Positions 46,359 to 56,696 of a stretch of 64,000 nt of DNA are shown here, piece by piece. The position numbers were made by a program, and so were the translations under genes. Origin of the DNA: Candidatus Latescibacterota bacterium (GTDB taxonomy: Bacteria > Latescibacterota > UBA2968 > UBA8231); contig JAJEIO010000040.1 in the NCBI GenBank assembly GCA_022827835.1, positions 1 through 64,000 of the forward strand. Reading direction: 5' to 3'. Position 1 is the stretch's first letter, and each line of letters starts with the position of its first letter. Below the pieces are notes generated by a model. That model was given only the letters and a program-made list of their open reading frames with translations. It was not told where the DNA came from and searched no databases.

Positions 46359-46847
46359 GTGGACGACCAACTGCAAAAGGCCAAGGACGCCGCCTATCGC
46401 TATCTCAGCTATCGGGCGCGGTCCGTAGCGGAGGTGCGCGACAAGCTAAGGGAGAAGGACTTTGCCGCCGAGGTCGTCGCTGAGGTCGTCGCCGACTTGC
46501 AGCGCCAGCAGCTTCTCGACGACCGCGAGTTTGCTCGGCGCTGGGTCGAGGCGCGGTTGCCGCGGGCTTATGGTGCGCGCAAACTAGCCCAGGATCTCAG
46601 GCACAAAGGCGTGGCCGCTGGCATCGTTGACGAGGTCCTCGCCGAGTACGCCTCAGTGTTCGATTCGAGTGAACGGGCGGTCGAATTGCTGAGCAAGCAG
46701 GCTTGGCGCTACCGGGGCTTGGCACCCGACAAGGCCAAGCGCCGGATGCTGGGCTTGTTGGCCCGGCGCGGTTGCGATGCGGAAATGGCCAGAGCAGCGG
46801 TCGAACAGGTATGGCAGGAGTTAGCTAATGAAGTCGAGGGAGATTAG
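46359..46847 (+). CDS. recX: Regulatory protein RecX
   Basis: RecX binds and restrains RecA filaments. The 162-residue protein has the family's three-helix repeats: YRYLSYRARSVAEVRDKLREKDF, LLDDREFARRWVEAR, GARKLAQDLRHKGV and a last repeat with KAKRRMLGLLARRGCD. GTG at 46359 follows the recA stop with no gap, and the recA-recX order is conserved in many bacteria. Its last 20 bases overlap the alaS start. Confidence 0.88.
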   Translation: MDDQLQKAKDAAYRYLSYRARSVAEVRDKLREKDFAAEVVAEVVADLQRQQLLDDREFARRWVEARLPRAYGARKLAQDLRHKGVAAGIVDEVLAEYASVFDSSERAVELLSKQAWRYRGLAPDKAKRRMLGLLARRGCDAEMARAAVEQVWQELANEVEGD

Positions 46848-49500
46848 GGAGGCGTTCCTCCGTTTTTTTGAGGGTAAGGGCCACGTGCGCGTTCCGAGTG
46901 CGCCGGTCGTGCCGCAAGACGATCCCACGCTCTATTTTACCAACGCCGGCATGAACCAGTTCAAGGATGTCTTCTTGGGCTTGGGCCGGCGCGACTACAC
47001 CCGGGCGGTTGATACGCAAAAGGTCATGCGGGTCTCGGGCAAGCACAACGATCTCGACGAAGTCGGCTACAGCCCTTGGCACCACACCTTCTTTGAGATG
47101 CTGGGCAACTGGTCTTTTGGTGACTATTTCAAAGAAGAGGCGATCGAGTGGGGTTGGGAGTTAATTACCGAGCACTTTGGCTTGGAAAAGGAGCGGCTCT
47201 GGGCCACTGTTTTTGTCGGCGACGACGCGGTAGAAGCCGACGCAGAGGCCGAGGCGTTCTGGTATGAATGCACCGACCTGCTGCCGGGTCGCGTCGTGCG
47301 CCTGCCGGCCAAGGAAAATTTTTGGGAAATGGGCGCGACCGGCCCCTGCGGCCCTTGCTCTGAAATTCACTACTACTTGGGCGACGACCTGGACGCGCAA
47401 GACCCTCGTATGCTCATCAACGATACGGGCGAGCTGGTCGAGATCTGGAACTTGGTCTTTATCCAGTACAACCGCGACGAGACCGGGGCGCTGCAACCCC
47501 TGCCTGAAAAGCACGTGGATACCGGCATGGGATTTGAGCGGATGTGCAGCCTCTTACAGGGGGCCGAGAGCAACTACGAGACCGATGTCTTTCAGCCGCT
47601 CATCGACCGCATCGCCGAGCTAACGGACAAAGAGTACGGCGGCGAGCACCGCGTTCCCATGCAGGTCATTGCCGACCACGTGCGTGCGCTCAGCTTCACC
47701 TTGGCCGATGGCGCGATGCCCTCCAACGAGGGCCGTGGGTACGTCCTGCGCCGCATCCTGCGCCGCGCCGCGCGCTACGCTCGCCAGCTCGATCAGCACG
47801 ATCCTGTTATTTATCAATTAGTTGGTACGTTGGGCGAAACTATGGGTCATGTCTTTCCGGAGGTAACGGCGAGGAAAGATCACATCGCCCGAGTCATTCG
47901 CTCCGAGGAGGAGAGTTTTGGGAAAACTCTCGACCGCGGCTTGGACATCTTCGCGCGGTTTGCCGCGAAGGGACAGATTACCGGCGGTGATGCTTTCCAG
48001 CTCTACGACACCTACGGTTTCCCGTTGGACTTGACGGAACTGATGGCTCGCGAACAGGGGATTCCGCTGGTCGAGCGGGAGGAGTTCGATCACGCGCTTG
48101 AAGCCCAGCGGACGCGGTCTCGCCATCGCCATATTGTTGCCGAGGCGAGGCCTATAATCGCGGCGGCCGGGATTCCGTCGCCGAGGAGGGCTTATGACTC
48201 TGGCGTGACCGACGATTCTGACGCGGGTTCTGATGCAGGCGCGAGTTTCGTAGGCTACGACGAATTAGAAATAGAGGCTCGGGTGGTGCAGGTGGATCGT
48301 CTCGGCGAGGGTGCAGACGACCGGGTACGGCTTGTGCTGGACCGGACCCCTTTCTACGCTGAGGCGGGGGGGCAGGTCGGCGACCGAGGACGGATCGAGG
48401 GTGAAGGCTTTGTCGTCGAAGTTGAGAGCACGAAGAAGGAGCACGGCGGCATCTTTCACATCGGTCGGTTGACGGAAGGCGAGGTCAAAGCGTTGACCGG
48501 TACCGTAGTCGCTCGCGTCAATCGCCAAGCCCGCATGGACGCCGAGCGCAACCACACGGCGACTCATCTGTTGCACGAGTCGCTGCGGCGGACCCTTGGC
48601 GACCACGTAGGGCAGATGGGTTCGCTGGTTGCGCCGGACCGCTTGCGCTTTGACTTTTCGCATTTTGCCGCGGTAGAACCTGAGCAGTTGCGCGAAATCG
48701 AGGAGCGGGTCAATGAGCAGATTCGCGCCGATCTGGAAGTGAGTGCCTTTCAAGAGGAGTTGGAAAAGGCCAAGACCATGGGGGCGCAGGCGCTCTTTGG
48801 CGAGAAATACGAGGATCAGGTCCGCGTGGTGCGGATTGGCGACTTCAGCTTAGAGCTGTGCGGTGGTACCCACGTGCGCTCGACCGGTGAGATCGGCGCA
48901 TTCGATTTGCTCTCTGAAAGCGGCATTGCCGCTGGCGTCCGGCGCAGCGAGGCATTGACCGGCGAGGGTGCCGAGCGCATCGCACGTCAACGGCGACAAG
49001 TGTTGGCGGACTTGGGCTCCCGGCTCAATGCCGCGCCCGAAGAATTGGCGAACAAAATCGAGTCGCTCTTGGGGCGCAACCGCCAGTTGGAGCGGTCCCT
49101 CGACGAATTGCGGCGTCGGGTCGCGGCACTAGAGACAAGCGATAATTTGAACGAGGCGCAAGAAGTACAAGGGGTCAAGGTCGTGGCGCAACGCACCCAA
49201 GCCGAGGACGTGCCCAGTCTGCGGGCCATGGCCGACGGACTGCGCGAGAGCTTGGGGTCCGGGGTCGGCGTCTTGGGGGCGGATATCGGTGGCAAGGTTT
49301 CCTTTATCGCCGTTGTCACCGACGACTTGATCAAGGGCCGCGGGCTGAAGGCCGGCGATATTGTGCGCGGCGTGGCACAGCTAGCCGGTGGCTCGGGTGG
49401 TGGCAAGCCGCACTTGGCCCAGGCCGGTGGACGCGACCCGAGCAAACTCGACGAGGCGTTAGAGCAAGCGGCGCACATCGTCGAGCAGCAGCTAAAATAG
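46828..49500 (+). CDS. alaS: Alanine-tRNA ligase
   Basis: An 890-residue class II aminoacyl-tRNA synthetase. The catalytic core begins MKSREIREAFLRFFEGKGH, with FTNAGMNQFKDVFLG, GKHNDLDEVG and the motif 2/3 regions. The editing domain has the zinc site HTATHLLHE (His576, His580) with CGGTH (Cys678, His682). The C-Ala domain ends with GGSGGGKPHLAQAGG. The order recA-recX-alaS is common. A glycine/aspartate-rich insert (TDDSDAGSDAGASFVG) links core and editing domain. ATG 46828 overlaps recX by 20 bases. No T-box is visible upstream, consistent with there being no room for one. Confidence 0.97.
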   Translation: MKSREIREAFLRFFEGKGHVRVPSAPVVPQDDPTLYFTNAGMNQFKDVFLGLGRRDYTRAVDTQKVMRVSGKHNDLDEVGYSPWHHTFFEMLGNWSFGDYFKEEAIEWGWELITEHFGLEKERLWATVFVGDDAVEADAEAEAFWYECTDLLPGRVVRLPAKENFWEMGATGPCGPCSEIHYYLGDDLDAQDPRMLINDTGELVEIWNLVFIQYNRDETGALQPLPEKHVDTGMGFERMCSLLQGAESNYETDVFQPLIDRIAELTDKEYGGEHRVPMQVIADHVRALSFTLADGAMPSNEGRGYVLRRILRRAARYARQLDQHDPVIYQLVGTLGETMGHVFPEVTARKDHIARVIRSEEESFGKTLDRGLDIFARFAAKGQITGGDAFQLYDTYGFPLDLTELMAREQGIPLVEREEFDHALEAQRTRSRHRHIVAEARPIIAAAGIPSPRRAYDSGVTDDSDAGSDAGASFVGYDELEIEARVVQVDRLGEGADDRVRLVLDRTPFYAEAGGQVGDRGRIEGEGFVVEVESTKKEHGGIFHIGRLTEGEVKALTGTVVARVNRQARMDAERNHTATHLLHESLRRTLGDHVGQMGSLVAPDRLRFDFSHFAAVEPEQLREIEERVNEQIRADLEVSAFQEELEKAKTMGAQALFGEKYEDQVRVVRIGDFSLELCGGTHVRSTGEIGAFDLLSESGIAAGVRRSEALTGEGAERIARQRRQVLADLGSRLNAAPEELANKIESLLGRNRQLERSLDELRRRVAALETSDNLNEAQEVQGVKVVAQRTQAEDVPSLRAMADGLRESLGSGVGVLGADIGGKVSFIAVVTDDLIKGRGLKAGDIVRGVAQLAGGSGGGKPHLAQAGGRDPSKLDEALEQAAHIVEQQLK

Positions 49501-49512
49501 GCTAACTGATTC

Positions 49513-50268
49513 GTGACTAGCAGTGTACTGCAACACCTACTAGACATCCGTCACCGCCGCGGCGCTGGCTACCTGCCCCTGCTAGATCCAGATCGGTTGG
49601 CTCCAGACGAGTTGGAGGCTCGTGCCCAGCTCTGCGTTGCGGCCGGGGCCGACGCGATCCTCATCGGCACGAGCCTGATGTTCTCGTCGCGCAACGCGGT
49701 TTGTTTCGAGCGCGTCCGAGCCAAGGTCGATGTGCCGGTGATCAGCTTCCCCGGGAGTTCGGGCCAAGTGGTGCCCACGGCCGATGCGATCCTCTTTCTG
49801 TCACTGGTCAGCGGGCGCAACCCCGAGCTCTTGATCGGCGAGCACGTCAAGGCCGCTCCCTTGATCCACGAGTACGGCATTGAGACCATCCCCACCGGGT
49901 ATATGCTGGTCGAGTCGGGGACCTTGACATCCGTGGAATTTATGAGCGATACTCGGCCCATCCCGCGCGACAAGATCGACATCGCCATGGCCCACGCCTT
50001 GGCGGCCGAGTACTTGGGCATGAGGCTTATTTATCTAGAGACTGGCAGCGGCGCATGCGCTTCTGTGCCCGACGAAATGGTGAGCGCGGTAGCAGATTGC
50101 GTTTCGGTGCCGGTCATCGTCGGCGGCGGCATCCGCGAACCGGGGGTGGCGCGGGCCAAGGTGGAGGCCGGTGCGGGCTTCGTGGTCACGGGCAGCGTCG
50201 TCGAAGACGACCAACAGCGCCTGTGTGCCCTGAGCCGAGCAGTACACGTAAAAGAACGACAGGAGTAA
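49513..50268 (+). CDS. Geranylgeranylglyceryl-phosphate synthase-like prenyltransferase
   Basis: A 251-residue TIM-barrel protein of the GGGP synthase/PcrB family. It shows GYLPLLDPDRL near the start, CVAAGADAILIGTSL, PVISFPGSSGQVVPTADAILFLSL, TIPTGYMLVESG, LIYLETGSGA, PVIVGGGIREP and GFVVTGSVVE, the phosphate- and prenyl-binding segments of the family. Such enzymes join a polyprenyl diphosphate to sn-glycerol-1-phosphate, the first step of archaeal-type ether lipids, and occur in some FCB bacteria; in Firmicutes the PcrB form uses heptaprenyl diphosphate. No glycerol-1-phosphate dehydrogenase is in the window. GTG 49513 is 12 bases after alaS. HPr follows after 10 bases. Confidence 0.88.
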   Translation: MTSSVLQHLLDIRHRRGAGYLPLLDPDRLAPDELEARAQLCVAAGADAILIGTSLMFSSRNAVCFERVRAKVDVPVISFPGSSGQVVPTADAILFLSLVSGRNPELLIGEHVKAAPLIHEYGIETIPTGYMLVESGTLTSVEFMSDTRPIPRDKIDIAMAHALAAEYLGMRLIYLETGSGACASVPDEMVSAVADCVSVPVIVGGGIREPGVARAKVEAGAGFVVTGSVVEDDQQRLCALSRAVHVKERQE

Positions 50269-50278
50269 GCAATAGGTA

Positions 50279-50551
50279 ATGGTTGAAAAGACGGCCACGA
50301 TCAACAATCCACTGGGAATTCACGCTCGTCCGGCCGCGCTCTTGGTACAGACGGCGGCGCAGTTCAAGGCCGAGATTTACCTTTCTAAAGGCGACGTCGA
50401 TGGGGTCAACGGCAAGAGCATCATGGGCGTGATGATGCTGGCCGCCGAGCAAGGTGCCCAAGTCGCCGTCCGGGCTGAGGGCGAAGACGAGGACGCGGCC
50501 GTCGAGGCCATGGTATCACTGTTAGAGAGCACATTCGAGGGGCAAACTTGA
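50279..50551 (+). CDS. ptsH: Phosphocarrier protein HPr
   Basis: A 90-residue HPr. The active histidine is H15 in GIHARPAALL, and S47 in NGKSIMGVMML is the position phosphorylated by HPr kinase in organisms that have it. HPr passes phosphate from enzyme I to sugar-specific permeases or to regulators. The gene precedes ptsI and overlaps it by four bases. No enzyme II or hprK gene is present in the window, so it may belong to a regulatory rather than sugar-transporting PTS; the rest of the genome would decide. Confidence 0.95.
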   Translation: MVEKTATINNPLGIHARPAALLVQTAAQFKAEIYLSKGDVDGVNGKSIMGVMMLAAEQGAQVAVRAEGEDEDAAVEAMVSLLESTFEGQT

Positions 50552-52314
50552 CCACCACCAGCGAACATAGGGTTTTCGATGGCATATGCGTTTCCCCCGG
50601 CATTGGCATTGGCCGGGCTTTCGCATACGACAAGCAGGCCCCGGTTATCACCCGCCAGCGCGTGGCGCAGCATCTGGTTAGGGAGGAGGTGGAGCGCTTT
50701 CGCAACATACTCCATCAGGCTGGGGACGAGATTCGGCGCATTCGCCGCTGGGTCGCCAGCGAGCAGGGCGAGGAACTGGCGCAGATATTCGACGCTCAGC
50801 TAGCCATGCTAGAGGATTCATCCATCCTAGCGCGCACTGAGGCATTGATTCGCGAAAAGCACTATTCGGCCGAGCGGGCATACGCCGAGGAGCTGGAGAA
50901 AGTCAAAGAAGCCTTCGGCAGCATTGAGAACGAATACCTGCGGGCGCGGATAAGCGACATCGCAGATATTGAAAATCAGGTGTTGATGCGCTTAGCGGGG
51001 GGCGAAGTTAAAGCGCTCGATTCGCTTCGCGCCAACACGATTGTCCTAGCCCACGACTTGCTGCCCTCGGAGATGGTGCGCCTAGAGCGCCGCCGGATCA
51101 AAGGCGTGGTGCTCGATGCCGGCGGCGCAGCTTCGCACGCGGCCATCATTGCCCGCTCGTTGCAGCTACCCACGGTAGTTGGCACTGGCGACTGTTCACA
51201 GCAAGTGGTCGATGGCGACTTGGTGGTCGTCGATGGCAACGAAGGCCAGGTCCACCTGCGGCCCGATGTCCGCGACGAGCGGCGCTATCGCTCGCGCCGC
51301 CAGCGTCAACTGCGGCGCGAGCGCAACCTAGAGCGTCGCCGCAACTTACCTGCTGTTACCCGAGATGGTCGGGAAATCGCATTGATGGCCAACGTCGATG
51401 TGCATACCGAAGTACAAGCGGCGCTCGACCACGGTGCCCGCGGCGTGGGCATGTACCGCACCGAGTTCTTGTATCTCAATTACCGCTTGCCTTCCGAGGA
51501 GGAACAGTTCAAGGTCTATTCCGCCCTCGTCGAATCGCTGGCCCCGTATCCCGTGGTGATTCGCACCATGGACTTGGGAGGCGACAAGCTGTCTCACGTC
51601 TTGGAAGTGCCGCCCGAGGCCAACCCTTTCTTGGGGTGGCGCGGCATCCGCATTTGCCTCGACACTCCAGATCTGTTCAAGACGCAGCTACGCGCCCTGC
51701 TCAGGGCCGGAGCAAGCGGCGAGGCGCAGATCTTGTTGCCGATGATTTCTAGCTTGAACGAACTGCGGCGCATCCGGGTACTAGTGGAGGAAGCCAAAGA
51801 CGAGTTGCGGGCGGCGGGGCACCCCTTTGCCGAGCATTGCAAGCTGGGCATTATGGTCGAAGTGCCGTCTGTGGCCTTGATGGCCGATCACTTTGCTGGC
51901 GAAGCAGATTTTTTTAGCCTCGGCACCAACGACCTGACCCAGTATGCGTTGGCCGTGGATCGCGGCATGAGCAAGGTGGCTTGGCTCTACGACCCGTTTC
52001 ACCCGGCGGTCTTGCGCTTGATCAAAATGGTCGCCGACAGCGGCCAGCGCACCAACACGCCCGTGAGCATCTGCGGCGAGATGGCCGGCGACCCCTTGGC
52101 CACGACGCTCTTGCTCGGGCTCGGACTGGATTGTCTGAGTCTAAGCCCCGGTCTGATCCCGGAGGTCAAGGAGGTCATTCGCGCCATTCACGCGGAAAAG
52201 GCGCGGGAGATCGCCGACGAATGCTTGGCCATGGACACTGGAACTGAGGTGCGCGAGCACTTGGGAGATGCCGTCGGCGAGTACGTACCCTTCTGGCGTC
52301 AGAGGTATCATTGA
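50548..52314 (+). CDS. ptsI: Phosphoenolpyruvate-protein phosphotransferase (enzyme I)
   Basis: A 588-residue enzyme I that autophosphorylates from PEP and passes the phosphate to HPr. Present are the N-terminal FDGICVSPGIGIGRAF, the phosphohistidine H197 in AGGAASHAAIIARSL, and the PEP-binding barrel with GARGVGMYRTEFLYL, TMDLGGDKLSH, MVEVPSVALMADHF, FSLGTNDLTQYALAVDR and SICGEMAGDP. The linker between the domains (about 245-270) is unusually arginine-rich. TTG at 50548 overlaps the ptsH stop as TTGA, so translation is probably coupled. Confidence 0.95.
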   Translation: MTTTSEHRVFDGICVSPGIGIGRAFAYDKQAPVITRQRVAQHLVREEVERFRNILHQAGDEIRRIRRWVASEQGEELAQIFDAQLAMLEDSSILARTEALIREKHYSAERAYAEELEKVKEAFGSIENEYLRARISDIADIENQVLMRLAGGEVKALDSLRANTIVLAHDLLPSEMVRLERRRIKGVVLDAGGAASHAAIIARSLQLPTVVGTGDCSQQVVDGDLVVVDGNEGQVHLRPDVRDERRYRSRRQRQLRRERNLERRRNLPAVTRDGREIALMANVDVHTEVQAALDHGARGVGMYRTEFLYLNYRLPSEEEQFKVYSALVESLAPYPVVIRTMDLGGDKLSHVLEVPPEANPFLGWRGIRICLDTPDLFKTQLRALLRAGASGEAQILLPMISSLNELRRIRVLVEEAKDELRAAGHPFAEHCKLGIMVEVPSVALMADHFAGEADFFSLGTNDLTQYALAVDRGMSKVAWLYDPFHPAVLRLIKMVADSGQRTNTPVSICGEMAGDPLATTLLLGLGLDCLSLSPGLIPEVKEVIRAIHAEKAREIADECLAMDTGTEVREHLGDAVGEYVPFWRQRYH

Positions 52315-52333
52315 AGGAGATTGAGAATACACT

Positions 52334-53500
<1,167 letters not shown>

Positions 53501-53519
53501 AGCCTTGAGCGGCTGGCAG

Positions 53520-55091
53520 ATGAATGTCGTGCCGTGCCGATGGTTGGGTGCGCTCCTAGGGGCTGGAGCGTTGACAGGCTGCGAGGTAAATCCCCCCCAA
53601 ATTCCCAGCACCAATTTCCAGATCAGCATTCCGGTTGCCGACGACCGGACGACGGTTCAGGACTTGGCCGACGAGCGCCCCGGTTTCCTGAAGATAGACG
53701 ACGAGGGCCTGCTCGCGGTAGATTTTACCGCGGACTTCAACCATCGCGAGGAAGTCGGCGACAGCCTTCGCGTCACGCCCGTCTCTGCGGCCTTGGCGGT
53801 GCCGATTGGGCCGGCTGACGATGCCATTGCCAAGACCGAGGTTCTCGCCTTTGCCGATGACCGCATCCAAATCGCGCACGCGATCATTGCCGAAGGCGAC
53901 CTGACCCTCAAGGTGACCAACCAGACTGAAATCCCCTTACAGGTCGAGCTGGTTTTGGACGATGCCAAAAGGCCAGACGGCACGCCCCACGCCTTTCTCA
54001 TCGACGCGCTCGCCTCTGGCGAGAGCAAGGTGGTGCCCTTTGACTTGGCCGGCAGTGAATTTATCCCGCAGAATCCTCTTGAATTGCGGTTCTCATACCG
54101 GGTGCAGGGCGAATTTGCAGAGACCGGTGCCACTGACAAGTTGCTACTAGAAGCCGAGACCGAAGATTTGCTACTCAGCCGTGTCGAAGGGGTGCTCGAC
54201 GAGGTTATCCTGCCGGTCGCACCGGTCACTCGCGCAGTCGATTTTCCCGCAGGTTTAGATCAGATCGCCTTTAGTTCGGCTGCCTTAGAAGTCGGCTTGA
54301 CGTCGGGCGTTGGTTTCCGCAGCCGCATTGACCTCCAGATCGATGGTACCAACGGCGACGGCGAGCACGGTTCCCTGATGATCTCCGAAATGTTTCAGCG
54401 TGGCGATATAGACTACCCGGTATCGCTCGCCTTGTCGCGGACCTCCGCAGAGCTAACTAAGTTTCTCAGCATGCTGCCGACCGAGGTCGCGGTCGCGCCG
54501 ACCGTGCGCATCGGCGACGGCGAATCCGCGGAAGTGATCGACTCTAGTCATTGGGTGCAGATTGACCATGTGCGCTTTGCCTCACAAGGTCATTTTCAAA
54601 TAGAAGAAGATACCCGCATTGAGTTCGATCCGATCTTTCGCCGCCTACAGGACGAAGATGCCCGTCGTCGCATCCAAGCCAGCCTCGATAGTGCCGTCGT
54701 AGTTACTGCGATTGAAAATCACCTGCCCACTGCCATCCGCGTCAGCCTGTGGGTCGCACCGAGAGCTGAGGATGTGTACGGCAGCGAAGACCTATTCGCC
54801 GACAACGAGGCCAACGGCTATCTGCGGATTCCCAAGGAGGGTTCCATTGCGGTGGATGCGGGCGAAGTCGGTCCTGAGGGGCAGGTTGTGGCCAGTGCAT
54901 TCAGCCACCAACGGATCGCGCTCTCAGATGAAGACGTGGAGGTCTTTCTGCGGGAGGACGGCGTCTATACGGGCATACTGGTCGAGTTGGACAAGACGCC
55001 GAGCGAGGTGGTGATGCGGGCGAGTGATTTCGTCGCCGTGGAGGCTGGGGCGGTGATTTTCATGGAATTTAACGAGGACTTGGTCAAGTAG
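53520..55091 (+). CDS. Probable lipoprotein of unknown function
   Basis: A 523-residue protein with a signal peptide ending in the lipobox ALTGC (Cys21). The rest is rich in predicted beta strands with several repeated-looking modules (for example LLAVDFTADFNHREEVGDSLRV, KVTNQTEIPLQVELVLDD, FSYRVQGEF), suggesting an elongated beta-sandwich protein at the outer membrane. I recognise no enzyme motif. ATG 53520 is preferred because it sets the signal peptide next to the lipobox; the upstream open frame runs inside metK. It is followed after seven bases by an outer-membrane barrel gene, so the two are probably partners. Confidence 0.75.
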   Translation: MNVVPCRWLGALLGAGALTGCEVNPPQIPSTNFQISIPVADDRTTVQDLADERPGFLKIDDEGLLAVDFTADFNHREEVGDSLRVTPVSAALAVPIGPADDAIAKTEVLAFADDRIQIAHAIIAEGDLTLKVTNQTEIPLQVELVLDDAKRPDGTPHAFLIDALASGESKVVPFDLAGSEFIPQNPLELRFSYRVQGEFAETGATDKLLLEAETEDLLLSRVEGVLDEVILPVAPVTRAVDFPAGLDQIAFSSAALEVGLTSGVGFRSRIDLQIDGTNGDGEHGSLMISEMFQRGDIDYPVSLALSRTSAELTKFLSMLPTEVAVAPTVRIGDGESAEVIDSSHWVQIDHVRFASQGHFQIEEDTRIEFDPIFRRLQDEDARRRIQASLDSAVVVTAIENHLPTAIRVSLWVAPRAEDVYGSEDLFADNEANGYLRIPKEGSIAVDAGEVGPEGQVVASAFSHQRIALSDEDVEVFLREDGVYTGILVELDKTPSEVVMRASDFVAVEAGAVIFMEFNEDLVK

Positions 55092-55098
55092 GGTATAA

Positions 55099-56541
55099 GT
55101 GCAAGGCAAGGGATTGATCGTTCTAGCGGCCCTGTTTGTCGTCGGGGCCTACGGGCAGGTGGCTGCCGTTCCCGGCGACGCTAGCCCGCGGGCGCTGGCG
55201 CTGGGCCAGGCTTATACGGCCTTGGCCCGAGGGCCGGAAGCCGTCTTTTGGAATCCAGCGAATTTAGCTCTGTCGGACAGCCGCAAGTTTTCTTGGGACT
55301 TGCTCGGCGCGGGCCTTTGCTTGGCTGTCGAAAACAACAGCTTTTCGGTCGCCACGTACAACGCCCACTTCACGACCGCCAATGAGAAAGTGTCTCCCAA
55401 CGGCAGCCCGTACTACATCAGCCCAGTAGAGAAAAAAAAGCTGCTCGCCGACATCCCAGATGCGGGTCTGCGCATAAACGGGGATATAGAGCCGACGGTC
55501 GTTGCGGGCCTCCCGCTCAACGGAGGTGTGGCCTTTGCAGTCGAAGAAGTGCGCTCGGCTATTGCCGTGGGGTTTACCAGTGGGGTCGAGAGCGAGATTC
55601 CCAAGGACGTGTTAGAGCTTTTCTTTTTTGGCAATGAGTTTGCGGAGGACCGCTTGGTAGCCGGCAAGAGCGAAGGATACGACATCAGCGACTGGAATGG
55701 GTCGGGGTGGGCCGTGGGTACGCTCAATGTCGCCGTTGCGAAGCCGGCCCTGCCTGCTCGTCTCGCGCCCTATCTAAGCGAGTTCACAGTCGGCAGTACG
55801 CTCAAGCTCTCGATGGGTAGCTACGCAGAGATTATCGAATCCGGCGGCACCGGACTGGTGGCTCGAGTCGGCGGTGCTGAGGCGGACGCTTGGCTGATTG
55901 CCCAGCACGCCAAAATGGGCGTCGGCGTTGGCATCGACATTGGCATTGCTGGCCGAGCCAAAAATCGCAAGACGACCTTCAGCTTCAGTGTGCTCAACTT
56001 GCTCGACATGTTCTCTTGGAATGAGGGGGTGCGCCAAGATTCCATTTTCCTCGCGACCAACGAACTGCGCATCTCCCGCTTCTTGGACGCGGATTCGCGG
56101 TCCATTGAGGAAGTATTCGACAACCCGGATTTCGACGGCGACGGCGATCCAGACTTTACCAAGCAAATCAGCCAAGAGCCGTTCTCGCGCTCGCTACCGG
56201 CCATGCTGCGGTTCGGGGTGGCCTATCAGGCCATGCCCCAGCTAATGGTGGTTGGCAATTGGGACCAGGCGTTCAGTTCCAAGTTTGGGATGCGGACTCG
56301 GCCGCGGCTGGCTGGCGGAGTCGAGTACTGGCTGGCGGACTGGTTGCCGGCCCGCATTGGCCTGTCGCTGGGCGGGCGGAGCAGCAGTTCGGCGGTCGGT
56401 TTTGCCTTCGGCCCGTTTGTGCTGTCGTCCATGCAGGTTCGCTTGTTGGAGACCAGCCTCGCCATGCGCGGCGGCCTCTTACCGGGAATAGCTAAGGGCA
56501 CTGCCATTTCCGTGATGTTCTTTCGCTTGAGTCTCGTCTGA
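55099..56541 (+). CDS. Predicted outer-membrane barrel protein (DUF5723/PorV-like)
   Basis: A 480-residue protein with a signal peptide (about 1-22), then ASPRALALGQAYTALARGPEAVFWNPANLALSDSRKFSWDL, the FadL/PorV-like start also seen in DUF5723 proteins, followed by amphipathic strands and a terminal strand SVMFFRLSLV. A calcium-loop-like DFDGDGDPDFTK lies near residue 347. The start is GTG. It follows the lipoprotein by seven bases. No terminator is obvious downstream; 155 bases separate it from clpB. Function unknown beyond an outer-membrane location. Confidence 0.72.
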   Translation: MQGKGLIVLAALFVVGAYGQVAAVPGDASPRALALGQAYTALARGPEAVFWNPANLALSDSRKFSWDLLGAGLCLAVENNSFSVATYNAHFTTANEKVSPNGSPYYISPVEKKKLLADIPDAGLRINGDIEPTVVAGLPLNGGVAFAVEEVRSAIAVGFTSGVESEIPKDVLELFFFGNEFAEDRLVAGKSEGYDISDWNGSGWAVGTLNVAVAKPALPARLAPYLSEFTVGSTLKLSMGSYAEIIESGGTGLVARVGGAEADAWLIAQHAKMGVGVGIDIGIAGRAKNRKTTFSFSVLNLLDMFSWNEGVRQDSIFLATNELRISRFLDADSRSIEEVFDNPDFDGDGDPDFTKQISQEPFSRSLPAMLRFGVAYQAMPQLMVVGNWDQAFSSKFGMRTRPRLAGGVEYWLADWLPARIGLSLGGRSSSSAVGFAFGPFVLSSMQVRLLETSLAMRGGLLPGIAKGTAISVMFFRLSLV

Positions 56542-56696
56542 CGGTCTCCCTCGATCTTTTTTGTCCATTCCAACTCCTTGAGTGCCACAATGTCCTATTC
56601 GCTGGGCAAAATGTGTCAAAAGTGGAACATATCGGTGCTGGTACGGTATTTGCAATTATTGGGACAGGCAAAACCGACTTTTGAAAGGGAACCGAC

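Noticed and set aside
52315..52333. SAM riboswitch in front of metK
   Set aside because: Only 19 bases separate metK from ptsI, far too short for any known SAM riboswitch.
56542..56696. CIRCE or sigma-32-type heat-shock control ahead of clpB
   Set aside because: No TTAGCACTC inverted repeat is present, and the CTTGAG/TCCTATT pair has the wrong spacing for a sigma-32 promoter.
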